Made by a program: the position numbers and the translations under genes. Of a DNA stretch of 64,000 nucleotides, positions 9,717-18,001 are shown one piece after another; within the stretch, counting starts at the first letter, position 1; each line of letters begins with the position of its first letter. The stretch is from Pseudoalteromonas gelatinilytica (GTDB lineage Bacteria > Pseudomonadota > Gammaproteobacteria > Enterobacterales > Alteromonadaceae), in assembly GCF_001641615.1 (NCBI RefSeq), contig NZ_LRRU01000020.1, positions 702,525-766,524 on the forward strand, written 5' to 3'. Under the pieces are notes generated by a model, which ran no database searches, was not told the origin of the DNA, and saw only the letters and a list, made by a program, of their open reading frames with translations.

Positions 9717-10859
9717 ATGATGCATTTACCCACCATAATCAGCATTTCAATTTTATTGAATGTGATTATTGGGGCGTTTCTACTGTCTTTGTATTTTTTA
9801 AGGCAACAGCCGAGCTATTTATATTGGGGTAGTTCGTGTTTATTTTTTGTATTTGCGCAAATCACCGCTTCTCTTCGTGTTTTTATCGACTTACCTTTAA
9901 TTACCCATTATCTGGCAGCTTTACTCATTATTTCAGCGCCTTTGGCTGCAATTTTAGGGATCCATGCTTATAGTCAGTCAGATAGGAAATACCATAAAGC
10001 CTGCGCCTTTGTGCTGATCCTATCCATGCTGATATTACTGCCAGTGCATGACTCCCCATTAAACCAAATAATCAGCACGGCTATCATAGCTATTTGCTTT
10101 AGCTACGCTGCATTTGCGCTCAGAAAGCTGCAAGTTGAGCGCATCATACACCTGGCTTTACTAAAACTGTGCTTTGTAATTCATGCTTTGATTATGTTAG
10201 TACAATTTTTGCTTTTAGTTTCTGATTATAAGGGCGATATTAATACTGATTTAAGCCACATTCTCGCGGTCATTTTGATAAGCCATATTATAATTACCAC
10301 CCTAACTGCTATGATTTGGCCATTAATGATGTTTTTAGAATCAGAGCAGATACTAAGCGATCTTGCCAATCGTGACCCGCTTACAGGATTATTGAATCGC
10401 AGATCATTTATAATGATTAGCAATAATTACTTAGAGCAAGCTAATAGTAATCTTACAGAGCTCTGTGCTTTGATGATTGATATCGATTTCTTTAAAAAAG
10501 TAAATGATCAATATGGTCATGAAACCGGAGATGAAGCACTCAAATGGGTTGCTAAAAAGATTAAAAGCCAGCTTCGCGAACACGATTTAGTCGCCAGAAT
10601 CGGCGGTGAAGAATTTGCTGTAATATTACCAAGCACCAGTCAGACCCAAGGCGAAAGCCTATCTGAGCGGATCCGTTTAGCAATACACAACGATAGCTTT
10701 CAATATCAGCAACATTCAATAAAGCTTTCAATTAGTGTTGGCATCATAACTCATAAATCGGGCACAAATAATGTTAACGAATTACTGGCAGAAGCCGACA
10801 AAGGCTTATACAAAGCAAAATTAAATGGCCGAAATCAAGTTGTTACTATGGCATTTTAA
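9717..10859 (+). CDS. Membrane GGDEF diguanylate cyclase
   Basis: The N-terminal 205 residues form about seven hydrophobic helices with no recognised sensor family (a 7TM-type layout). A canonical GGDEF domain follows, beginning at NRDPLTGLLNRR. The active-site motif GGEEF is at 296-300. An REHD I-site at 287-290 has the correct five-residue spacing, so both catalysis and feedback inhibition look intact. Two adjacent ATG codons could start translation (9717 or 9720), with AGGGAA upstream. This is the second diguanylate cyclase within 3 kb. It is unlike the first in its sensor part, so the two probably sense different cues. Confidence 0.92.
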   Translation: MMHLPTIISISILLNVIIGAFLLSLYFLRQQPSYLYWGSSCLFFVFAQITASLRVFIDLPLITHYLAALLIISAPLAAILGIHAYSQSDRKYHKACAFVLILSMLILLPVHDSPLNQIISTAIIAICFSYAAFALRKLQVERIIHLALLKLCFVIHALIMLVQFLLLVSDYKGDINTDLSHILAVILISHIIITTLTAMIWPLMMFLESEQILSDLANRDPLTGLLNRRSFIMISNNYLEQANSNLTELCALMIDIDFFKKVNDQYGHETGDEALKWVAKKIKSQLREHDLVARIGGEEFAVILPSTSQTQGESLSERIRLAIHNDSFQYQQHSIKLSISVGIITHKSGTNNVNELLAEADKGLYKAKLNGRNQVVTMAF

Positions 10860-10876
10860 CGTGACAGCTTGTTAGT

Positions 10877-11836
10877 TTAATTTAAACTTTTATTTAGCTG
10901 ACTTAACTCATTGGTCACCCACTGTTTATCTAAGCATTGCTCTAAGTTAAGTTGGGCAAATTTTAAAAAATTGCGCGCCGCATGTGACAAATGGCGATCG
11001 GTGCGAACCACAAAATACCAATGACTGGCTAAATTCACATCCTCTACATCTAGCATGCAAAAGCTCGTATCATGGGGTGGCAATACATGGCGAGAAACAA
11101 CACCGAGCCCCATTCCTGAGCCAACTGCAACACGTATTGCCTCGTTACTCGCCATTTGTACTGTGTTGCTTAAAACAAAACCTCTACTTTGTAATTCACT
11201 TTCAAAAAGCATTCGCGTAGCAGAGCCTGGCTCTCGAAGTAAAAAACGTTCACTCACTATGTCGTGCAAAGTGACATGGCTTTTACTCGCAAGTAGATGG
11301 TTTATTGGCGCAATAAACACTAATGGGTTTTGCAAAAACCGCCCTGCTTTTGCGTGCTCTAATGAAGGGGGGTGACTAAATACATAAATATCATCTTCGC
11401 CTCGTTCAAATCGAGCAAGCACCTCGGCACGATTACCTATTTCAAGCGGCAGCTCAACATGAGGATGTAAATTACTGTACGGTCCAAGCAATTTGGGCAA
11501 GATATATTGTGCGGTGTTAACCATGGCTATTTTACAGCGCCCGCGCTCCCCACCTCTGAGCTCAGCTAAGTAATCCTGATAATCATCAAAATGACCAAAC
11601 ACCTGCTGGCAAGTTTGAAACAACGCAAAACCCGCTTCTGTAATATGAATACGCTGCTGATTAACCATCACTAATGGCTCATTCACTGTTTCTTGCAAGC
11701 GTTTAATTTGTTGTGAAACCGTTGGTTGCGTTAAGTGTAACTGCCTTGCTGTCTCACTAATTGAGCGCGTTTTTACCACACACATAAACACTTCAAGTAA
11801 GCGAAAAGAAATATGCCTTAAGTCCATTAACACCAA
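10877..11836 (-). CDS. LysR-family transcriptional regulator, divergent from the SbtA-type permease
   Basis: This 319-residue regulator has an N-terminal winged helix-turn-helix (FMCVVKTRSISETARQLHLTQPTVSQQIKRLQ) and a LysR-type substrate-binding domain from about residue 95. It is transcribed away from the permease gene at 11937 with a 100-base shared control region, which is the usual layout for a LysR protein and its target. In cyanobacteria, SbtA genes are controlled by the LysR-type regulators CcmR and CmpR. A similar job here is an inference from position only. An alternative start nine bases downstream (MDLRHISF) is equally plausible. Confidence 0.9.
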   Translation of the reverse strand: MVLMDLRHISFRLLEVFMCVVKTRSISETARQLHLTQPTVSQQIKRLQETVNEPLVMVNQQRIHITEAGFALFQTCQQVFGHFDDYQDYLAELRGGERGRCKIAMVNTAQYILPKLLGPYSNLHPHVELPLEIGNRAEVLARFERGEDDIYVFSHPPSLEHAKAGRFLQNPLVFIAPINHLLASKSHVTLHDIVSERFLLREPGSATRMLFESELQSRGFVLSNTVQMASNEAIRVAVGSGMGLGVVSRHVLPPHDTSFCMLDVEDVNLASHWYFVVRTDRHLSHAARNFLKFAQLNLEQCLDKQWVTNELSQLNKSLN

Positions 11837-11936
11837 CCCATAGATAATAACCTATAAGATACTATCATTTATTTAATTATTTACTATGTGAATTTTTATC
11901 TAGAATAGCGGCGCTTTTAACCAAGAGGAGAACAAA
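11837..11936. promoter_or_regulatory. Shared control region of the LysR gene and the SbtA-type permease gene
   Basis: The 100-base divergent region contains a short dyad ATAG-N8-CTAT at 11840-11855 that resembles a LysR-type T-N(11-12)-A site. A candidate -10 element TAGAAT for the permease lies at 11901-11906, and a strong AAGAGGAG ribosome site at 11923-11930. Assignment of the dyad as the operator is an inference. Confidence 0.4.
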
Positions 11937-12878
11937 GTGCCTGATATTGTTGTAATGTTTTTTGTTTTAGGGCTCACAGCCGGATTACTTCGCTCTGATC
12001 TTAAAATTCCGCAAGCAACCTATGAAACCCTTAGCCTATTGTTAATGCTCACCATTGGCTTAAAAGGCGGCATGGTGCTGCATGGCAATTTGCATTGGCA
12101 ACTTCTACCCGAGATGGGCGCTGTGTTACTGCTTGGCGGCTTGATACCATTAATGCTGTATCCGGTATTAAACAAACTGCTTAACCTTTCTGTTGCTAAT
12201 AGCGCAAGTATTGCCGCGCATTACGGCTCAGTAAGCGCAGGTACATTCGCCGTTGCTTTAGCTTATGCCGAATCGAACTCACTTAATGTAGGTGCTGAAG
12301 TCACGCTTTATTTAGTAATGCTTGAATTACCTGCCATCATCGTTGGCTTATTACTATACCGCCGTCTAGGAAATGGCTCTGGGCAAAACCTATCACTCAA
12401 AGCGCTGTGGCATGAAACACTGACTAACAAAAGTGTGATCTTGCTTGTGGGTGGTGTGATTATTGGCATGATGTACGGCACGCAGCAAGGCAGCCAAGTA
12501 ACTAGCCTTCTTACCAGCAGCTTTAAAGTTGTATTAGCGTTATTCTTACTCGAAATGGGTTTAATGGCCGCACAAACACTGCGCCCTATTCCATGGCATC
12601 ATTGGCGTTTAGCGTTATTCGCTGTTATAACTCCAAATCTATTAGGTGCTATCGGCGTCTGTGTTGGTACTGCCCTGCAACTCGAGCTGGGATCGGTAGT
12701 GATATTAGCAAGCCTAGTTGCAAGTGCCTCTTATATTGCAGCTCCAGCCGCTATAAAAGCAGCTATTCCTGATGCTGACATAGGCTTAGCCATGTTATGT
12801 TCTTTAGGCATAACCTTTCCTTTCAATGTATTACTAGGAATTGGCTTGTATCATCAAATAGCATTGTATATGAGTTAA
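11937..12878 (+). CDS. SbtA-type sodium-dependent bicarbonate permease family protein
   Basis: This 313-residue inner-membrane protein has about ten hydrophobic helices in two related halves. It matches the sodium-dependent bicarbonate transporter family (Na_bicarb, formerly DUF897). Typical segments include the N-terminal GLTAGLLRSDLKIPQATYETLSLLLMLTIGLKGG and the small-residue-rich AHYGSVSAGTFA. In the C-terminal half SLVASASYIAAPAAIKAAIPDAD is characteristic. Translation starts at GTG 11937, six bases after AAGAGGAG. Cyanobacterial SbtA feeds carbon fixation. In a heterotroph the imported bicarbonate might serve carboxylases, and substrate identity here is inferred from family only. No SbtB (PII-like) partner gene is adjacent. 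Confidence 0.85.
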   Translation: MPDIVVMFFVLGLTAGLLRSDLKIPQATYETLSLLLMLTIGLKGGMVLHGNLHWQLLPEMGAVLLLGGLIPLMLYPVLNKLLNLSVANSASIAAHYGSVSAGTFAVALAYAESNSLNVGAEVTLYLVMLELPAIIVGLLLYRRLGNGSGQNLSLKALWHETLTNKSVILLVGGVIIGMMYGTQQGSQVTSLLTSSFKVVLALFLLEMGLMAAQTLRPIPWHHWRLALFAVITPNLLGAIGVCVGTALQLELGSVVILASLVASASYIAAPAAIKAAIPDADIGLAMLCSLGITFPFNVLLGIGLYHQIALYMS

Positions 12879-12961
12879 AAAATTCGCTAACTATCACTTT
12901 ATGCATGAGATTTTTTAAAAAGTCGTTTAATATAAATAAAAAAGCAGTGCAAGGACATGCT

Positions 12962-13381
12962 ATGTTCAATCAAACGCTCAGCACTGAGCAACAGCATGTA
13001 AGTGATATTTTTATGCGCTTATGTACGCTTTGTCAGGTGCAAAATAATTTAGAATTAGAGCAACATTTATCATTACAACTTGGCTTTTGTGAGCAAAGTA
13101 TTGAGCTTGCAACTGTGCCCTATGAGTTAATTGATAAACTAGCTAAAGCTTCTGAGGTTAGTTTTGATTCACTACTTAATGGTAGTAACCAAACCACAGC
13201 TGTACTTGATGGTCCCATATTACAAGCAGTCAGTAACGGTATTATTAAGAGTATAAAAAAGCTATCAATGGCGGGGTTAATTAAAGGTGAGAACCAAACG
13301 CAAGAAGCACTTAGTCAACTTGCAGATATTCAGCTAAAACAAATAGCAAAAGAGCTCAAAATACAAAGCCAGGTTAAATAA
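12962..13381 (+). CDS. Small hypothetical protein, possibly regulator-like
   Basis: This 139-residue soluble protein is of unknown function. I place the start at ATG 12962, six bases after AAGGA, and not at the upstream ATG (12797) that lies inside the permease gene. The N-terminal half (FMRLCTLCQVQNNLELEQHLSLQLGFCEQSIELATVPYELIDKLAKASEVSFDSLL) vaguely resembles the helix-turn-helix of phage CI-like proteins. The C-terminal half is an amphipathic helix-rich segment. The similarity is too weak for a functional call. Its stop codon lies inside the terminator stem that follows. Confidence 0.65.
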   Translation: MFNQTLSTEQQHVSDIFMRLCTLCQVQNNLELEQHLSLQLGFCEQSIELATVPYELIDKLAKASEVSFDSLLNGSNQTTAVLDGPILQAVSNGIIKSIKKLSMAGLIKGENQTQEALSQLADIQLKQIAKELKIQSQVK

Positions 13382-13392
13382 CCTGGCTTTTT
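13365..13392. terminator. Bidirectional terminator between convergent genes
   Basis: An 11-bp stem (AAAGCCAGGTT with AACCTGGCTTT, 4-base loop) is flanked by a T run on the plus strand. It overlaps the stop codon of the 12962 gene and sits three bases from the end of the convergent minus-strand gene at 13394. Confidence 0.85.
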
Positions 13393-13393
13393 A

Positions 13394-13774
13394 CTAATTC
13401 TTACCTTTGTACATTTTCTCGTAAATGTCAGATATATTGTTTTGCTTATCGTAGTATCGCTGCAGCTCCCCAAGCGATAACTCCTTTATTTTATCGCTAT
13501 CAAGCCCGGCAGGTTCTGCTAATTTAAAATGTGCGGCGTGTGGTGAATTGCCCATTAAGGTTGCAATTTCGCCCTTCAATTGTTCAGCTTTATTAAATAG
13601 TTTAATTGCTTTGCTGATATCTGTTTCATGTTCGGCTTGTAACGTGCACCAAACCACCTCAACAGACTTAGACCTGATTTGATCTTCAAAGATATTTTTT
13701 CGCGCAATCAACCACGTACTTGCAATCAGCAAGATGGCTAAAACGGCAATAGCTATGTAAATTAGTTCAAGCAT
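13394..13774 (-). CDS. Small membrane-anchored hypothetical protein
   Basis: This 126-residue protein has one N-terminal membrane helix (LIYIAIAVLAILLIASTWLIA, residues 4-24). A mostly helical, charged soluble part follows, with no motif I recognise. It is probably an inner-membrane protein with a cytoplasmic tail. It follows another small membrane gene (13888-14475) on the same strand with a 113-base gap, so they may share a transcript. No functional call is justified. Confidence 0.6.
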   Translation of the reverse strand: MLELIYIAIAVLAILLIASTWLIARKNIFEDQIRSKSVEVVWCTLQAEHETDISKAIKLFNKAEQLKGEIATLMGNSPHAAHFKLAEPAGLDSDKIKELSLGELQRYYDKQNNISDIYEKMYKGKN

Positions 13775-13887
13775 TACGATCCCTCGGTAAACTAAAAGTT
13801 ACTATACACCCAAACTTGGTCCGTAATACATCAGGAAAAAGCATTATAAATGCTAGTATGAGACTGAAATTCATCTAATAATTAATG

Positions 13888-14475
13888 TTAAGTTTTTGTT
13901 CCGAACGGCCAGCTTGGACTAAGTAATAGTTTTAATTTGGTTTTCAAAAGACCAGGAAACAACATCACAACAGCAAGCACAATACTAATGTAGAGTACAA
14001 TAAAGCTATACATGTAGTGTATGTAGGCGTGTTCAGCTTGTATGTCTAACACAACAAACTTAAACCAAAGAATAAAGTGAGCTATAGAAAGGCCAACTGT
14101 TAGCTTGATAACACAAAAGAATAGCAAACCGAACTTATAACTAAACTTTTCATGAAGCTTTGCAAGCACATACATACTAAACAATGAAGTAGCGCTTAAA
14201 CCAAGGTAAACATTCTGAACATTATCAACTGCATGATTTTCTTGAATATAAGTCAATGCATATTCCATTAATAATGTTGTAAGCATGTATTTCGTGACGA
14301 CAACAGCTATTGTTAAAAAGTCACTAAATAACTCTTTATCTTTAACAGCTCGTATCATTGAAAGTATGAGGGCTAAGAGGTAAGACAATGATATGAGTAC
14401 TTGATATGAAAACACTTCTCTGTTTTCACTGACCAATAATGCCTTGTTGTATAATTCTGCTAAGTATTCAAACAT
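13888..14475 (-). CDS. Hypothetical multi-pass membrane protein
   Basis: This 195-residue hydrophobic protein has about five predicted membrane helices (starting near residues 25, 55, 90, 117 and 155). It ends in a basic tail. I recognise no transporter or enzyme motif. It starts 40 bases downstream of the terminator that closes the small duplicated-motif gene at 14564-14740, so it probably has its own promoter. The region from 12.9 to 14.8 kb is AT-rich and holds only orphan-looking genes. Confidence 0.6.
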   Translation of the reverse strand: MFEYLAELYNKALLVSENREVFSYQVLISLSYLLALILSMIRAVKDKELFSDFLTIAVVVTKYMLTTLLMEYALTYIQENHAVDNVQNVYLGLSATSLFSMYVLAKLHEKFSYKFGLLFFCVIKLTVGLSIAHFILWFKFVVLDIQAEHAYIHYMYSFIVLYISIVLAVVMLFPGLLKTKLKLLLSPSWPFGTKT

Positions 14476-14517
14476 AGTTTACCCTTCATACCAAGCATTA
14501 GGATATTACTATGTGGC

Positions 14518-14544
14518 AAAAAAAACCAGCTGTTTGAGCTGGTT
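14518..14544 (-). terminator. Terminator of the duplicated-motif microprotein gene
   Basis: On the minus strand an 8-bp stem (AACCAGCT with AGCTGGTT) around a 5-base loop is followed by eight Ts. It lies 20 bases after the stop codon of the small gene, which supports that gene being a real, separately transcribed unit. Confidence 0.85.
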
Positions 14545-14563
14545 ATTTTGAATAGTCTATTGT

Positions 14564-14740
14564 TTAGTTAGGTTTTTTTTCTTTAATAATAACTATTCCA
14601 CCAGAACCTTGTAGCTCTTCCTTTTTCTTTTCTTTAATGATTACGATTCCACCAGAGCCTTGAAGTTTTGTCGTATCAAAGCTTGAAACTGGTGCTGCGT
14701 CGAATGCTAAAGTAGATAGTAATAAAGCTGATAAAGTCAT
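14564..14740 (-). CDS. 58-residue microprotein with duplicated LQGSGGIVIIKEKK motif
   Basis: This is a small gene shorter than usual prediction cut-offs. ATG 14740 is preceded by AAGGAAC with good spacing, and a strong terminator follows the stop. The protein has a hydrophobic N-terminus ending in AFDAAPVSS (residues 1-20), which resembles a short signal or leader sequence. Two perfect copies of the 14-residue motif LQGSGGIVIIKEKK follow (26-39 and 43-56), linked by KEE, and it ends in PN. The two DNA copies differ at six positions, all synonymous, so the amino-acid repeat has been kept by selection and is not a recent duplication. I know no family for it. It could be a secreted peptide, a multi-core peptide precursor, or a structural peptide. 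No modification enzyme or exporter gene is adjacent. Confidence 0.72.
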   Translation of the reverse strand: MTLSALLLSTLAFDAAPVSSFDTTKLQGSGGIVIIKEKKKEELQGSGGIVIIKEKKPN

Positions 14741-15004
14741 TTTTTTGTTCCTTCATTGTTAAAGATAGTTTTCGTTAGCAAATACCGAGCCACTAAAATA
14801 CAAATTGGGTAAAAACTAACGACTAGCCCCTATATAAGCATAAAATTAAACCGTTAGGCCATTTTTTATACTATCCACGTATGCAAAACGTACGCTGAAC
14901 AGCATCAAACCGTTTAGATCTATAAACTAGCTAGGCTCTATGCCATAATTCTGTTAATTCAAAAAATAAGTCAAAGCGGCCCTACGCTTAGCAAGGTTTA
15001 ATGC

Positions 15005-16450
15005 ATGGCATATCCAGAACAACAGCAACCAACAATTTATTGGCACGACTACGAAACATTTGGCGCAAGCCCGCAAAAGGACCGCCCGAGTCAATTTGCA
15101 GGTATTCGTACCGATCTCGATTTGAATATTATTGGTGAGCCGTTAATTGAGTATTGCAAGCCTGCAGCCGATTACTTGCCCCACCCTGAAGCGTGTTTAA
15201 TAACGGGTATTACCCCGCAAGTTGCGATGCAAAAAGGCTTAGTTGAAGCTGAGTTTATGGCAAAGATCCATGCTGAATTTAGCCAACCTAACACCTGTGT
15301 TGCGGGCTATAACAGCATCCGTTTTGATGATGAAGTCACACGTTACAGCTTATATCGTAACTTTTATGACCCATACGAGCGTGAATACAAAAACAATAAT
15401 AGCCGCTGGGATATTATTGATTTAGTGCGTGCCTGTTATGCACTACGCCCAGAAGGTATTGAATGGCCGCTTAAAGAAGATGGTACGCCGAGCTTTAAAC
15501 TCGAGCACTTAACCGTTGCCAATGGCATCGAGCACGCTGCCGCTCATGATGCATTAAGTGATGTAACGGCAACCATAGCGTTGGCAAAATTAATAAAAGA
15601 AAAACAACCTAAGTTGTATCAGTTCTTCTTTAGCTTACGCTCTAAAAAAGCACTGGCTGATTTAGTTGATGTGTTTAACATGACACCATTGGTGCACACT
15701 TCATCACGAATTCCGGCAAGCCAAGGCTGCACCAGCTGGATTGCACCAATGAGCTTTCACCCAGTTAATAAAAACGCCATTATTTGCTTTAATTTAACTG
15801 AAGATCCGCAAGTGCTATTAGATTTATCTGTTGAAGAGCTACGCACGCGTCTTTACACAAAACACAGCGACCTTGGCGAAGACGAAGCACCGGTAGGCTT
15901 AAAACTCGTGCATTTAAACAAGTGCCCTATTCTTGCACCAGCAAAAACCTTGTTACCAGAGAACGCAGCCCGTTTAGGTATTGACCGCGAAAAGTGCCTA
16001 CAAAATCTCGCTATTTTAAAAGCCAACACAGAACTTCGCGACAAAGTCACCGAAGTGTTTAACGAGCAGCGTGATTATGGCGAAACCACTAACCCTGATT
16101 ATCAACTTTATGATGGTTTTACAAGCCATGCTGATAAAGCTAAATTTGCCATTATTCGAGATGCAAGCCCTGAGCAACTAGCATCAATGCAGCTTGATTT
16201 TGATGATAAAAAGTTTGCAACCTTGTTATTTAGATACCGCGCTCGAAACTGGCCACACACGCTTAGCCAAGATGAACTGGCAAAATGGCGCCAGTATTGC
16301 CAAAACAAGCTAATGCACGGTGAAGATAGCCCGTCGATCAGTGGCCAAGATTTCATGATCACCCTTGAAAATCTGGCTCATGAAAATGATGATAACGAGA
16401 AAAATCTGCATATATTAAAAGCGTTGTACAATTACGCACAAAGCATGTAA
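15005..16450 (+). CDS. sbcB: Exodeoxyribonuclease I
   Basis: This 481-residue 3'-5' single-strand DNA exonuclease acts in mismatch repair and recombination. E. coli ExoI has 475 residues. The DEDD exonuclease domain is clear: the first acidic pair is in WHDYETFG, the second acidic region is in GYNSIRFDDEVTRY, and AHDALSDVTATIALA provides the final His and Asp. The ExoI-specific SH3-like and C-terminal domains follow. Of the possible starts, ATG 15005 (MAYPEQQQPTIYWHDYE) gives the expected N-terminus. It is a single-gene unit closed by a strong terminator. Confidence 0.96.
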   Translation: MAYPEQQQPTIYWHDYETFGASPQKDRPSQFAGIRTDLDLNIIGEPLIEYCKPAADYLPHPEACLITGITPQVAMQKGLVEAEFMAKIHAEFSQPNTCVAGYNSIRFDDEVTRYSLYRNFYDPYEREYKNNNSRWDIIDLVRACYALRPEGIEWPLKEDGTPSFKLEHLTVANGIEHAAAHDALSDVTATIALAKLIKEKQPKLYQFFFSLRSKKALADLVDVFNMTPLVHTSSRIPASQGCTSWIAPMSFHPVNKNAIICFNLTEDPQVLLDLSVEELRTRLYTKHSDLGEDEAPVGLKLVHLNKCPILAPAKTLLPENAARLGIDREKCLQNLAILKANTELRDKVTEVFNEQRDYGETTNPDYQLYDGFTSHADKAKFAIIRDASPEQLASMQLDFDDKKFATLLFRYRARNWPHTLSQDELAKWRQYCQNKLMHGEDSPSISGQDFMITLENLAHENDDNEKNLHILKALYNYAQSM

Positions 16451-16451
16451 T

Positions 16452-16484
16452 AAAAAACGCGACAATTATTGTCGCGTTTTTTAT
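16452..16484. terminator. Bidirectional terminator between sbcB and the dehydrogenase gene
   Basis: A 15-bp near-perfect palindromic stem (AAAAAACGCGACAAT and its complement) directly follows the sbcB stop. T runs on both strands suit the convergent genes. Confidence 0.92.
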
Positions 16485-16489
16485 GGATA

Positions 16490-17371
16490 TTACTTTTTAT
16501 GTAACGCTTCGATACGCGCTAATAAACTAGATGTGTCGTAGCGACCGCCACCTAAGGCTTGTACATCGGCGTAATATTGATCAACTGTTGCCGTCATCGG
16601 CAAAGTTGCGCCGTTGGCCTTTGCCTCATCCAAAGCGATGCCTAAATCTTTACGCATCCAGTCAACAGCAAAACCAAATTCGTATTCGCCAGCCCACATT
16701 GTTTTGTAGCGGTTTTCCATCTGCCACGAGCCTGCAGCGCCTTTAGAGATGGTTTCAATTACTTTTTCACCATCAAGGCCTGCTTGTTTTGCAAAGTGTA
16801 ACCCCTCAGCCAAGCCTTGTACCACACCCGCAATACAAATTTGATTTACCATTTTACAAAGTTGACCAGAGCCTACTTCACCTAATAATTGGCTAAAACG
16901 ACTAAAAGCAGCCATGACAGGTTGAACAACATTAAAATCAGCTTCGTCGCCACCAACCATCACGGTTAATACCCCATTTTCTGCCCCAGCTTGACCGCCA
17001 GAAACCGGTGCATCTAAAAATGCGATGCCTTGTAGTTTCGCTTGAGCACCCACTTCACGTGCCACTTCAGCTGATGTTGTAGTGTGGTCAACTAAATAGC
17101 TGCCCTCATGCATGCTTGCCAGCACACCATTTTCACCATAAACAACTGAACGTAAATCATCATCATTGCCTACACACATGAAAACGATATCAGCCCCTTT
17201 TGCGGCTTCACTTGGCGTTTCAGCGTGTTCACCTTGATATTCTGATACCCACTTTTGCGCTTTAGCCGTTGTGCGGTTGTAAACTGTCACACTGTGACCT
17301 GCGTTGGCAAGGTGACCCGCCATTGGGTAACCCATTACACCTAATCCGATGAAGGCGACTTTCATTGACAT
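16490..17371 (-). CDS. NAD(P)-dependent beta-hydroxyacid dehydrogenase (3-hydroxyisobutyrate dehydrogenase family)
   Basis: This 293-residue oxidoreductase has an N-terminal Rossmann motif (FIGLGVMGYPMAGHLANAGHSVTVYNRT). The substrate-binding signature FLDAPVSGGQAGAENG lies near residues 118-133. The catalytic Lys region (GQLCKMVNQICIAGVVQGLAEG) lies near 168. The C-terminal all-helical domain is complete. The family includes 3-hydroxyisobutyrate, tartronate semialdehyde and succinic semialdehyde reductases, and the substrate cannot be chosen from sequence alone. No valine-degradation genes are nearby, which weakens an MmsB assignment. Start is MSMK at 17371 or two codons later. Confidence 0.9.
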   Translation of the reverse strand: MSMKVAFIGLGVMGYPMAGHLANAGHSVTVYNRTTAKAQKWVSEYQGEHAETPSEAAKGADIVFMCVGNDDDLRSVVYGENGVLASMHEGSYLVDHTTTSAEVAREVGAQAKLQGIAFLDAPVSGGQAGAENGVLTVMVGGDEADFNVVQPVMAAFSRFSQLLGEVGSGQLCKMVNQICIAGVVQGLAEGLHFAKQAGLDGEKVIETISKGAAGSWQMENRYKTMWAGEYEFGFAVDWMRKDLGIALDEAKANGATLPMTATVDQYYADVQALGGGRYDTSSLLARIEALHKK

Positions 17372-17485
17372 AAAACTGACCTATTTGAGTGATAAATTAG
17401 TAACAATTTCATTATCTCAACCGAATAACTAAAAAGCGAATGAAAAAAAGTTCATTTAAACCGTTTAAAAACACACAGGTAAAAC

Positions 17486-18001
17486 ATGGATAGTATATAT
17501 CGTTTCAATGCCCAGCTTGCATCTGGTGAAAACTTCAGCCTTGAATCGCTACAAGGAAAAACAGCGCTTATCGTCAATATTGCTAGCAAATGTAATTTTT
17601 CAGTGCAAATGGCAAGCCTTGAAAAACTCTATCAAGAATATAAACAGCAAGGATTTACCGTACTCGGTTTTGCCTGTAATCAATTTGGCCATAATGAGCC
17701 ACTTGAAGGCAATGAACTTAAAGCCTTTTATCAGCAACACTTTGATGTCAGCTTTCCTATTTTTAACAAGGTGTTAGTCAACGGGCCTGACGCTCACCCT
17801 TTATTTAATTATTTAAAGTGCCATACCCGTGGAATTGCGCAAAACCGCGCAATTAAATGGAATTTCACCAAATTTCTTATAAACTCAGAGGGTCAACTTG
17901 TTGCGCGATATGCCCCGCGCACCAAGCCCGAAACCCTCAAAATGGTGATAGAGAGTAATTTAAATGATGAAACTGGCCTTATTCAGTGCGCAAAAGTATG
18001 A
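17486..18001 (+). CDS. Glutathione peroxidase family (cysteine type)
   Basis: This 171-residue thiol peroxidase of the GPx family reduces hydrogen or lipid peroxides using glutathione or thioredoxin. The peroxidatic Cys36 lies in NIASKCNFSVQ, where animal enzymes have selenocysteine. The catalytic Gln is in FACNQFGHNEP and the Trp-Asn pair in IKWNFTKFLIN. No signal peptide is visible, so it is cytoplasmic. Its last 38 bases overlap the start of the ldhA gene in another frame, which suggests translational coupling. Confidence 0.94.
   Translation: MDSIYRFNAQLASGENFSLESLQGKTALIVNIASKCNFSVQMASLEKLYQEYKQQGFTVLGFACNQFGHNEPLEGNELKAFYQQHFDVSFPIFNKVLVNGPDAHPLFNYLKCHTRGIAQNRAIKWNFTKFLINSEGQLVARYAPRTKPETLKMVIESNLNDETGLIQCAKV

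Noticed and set aside
12797..12961. Longer N-terminus for the 12962 gene
   Set aside because: It lies inside the permease gene, lacks a ribosome site, and ATG 12962 has AAGGA at ideal spacing.
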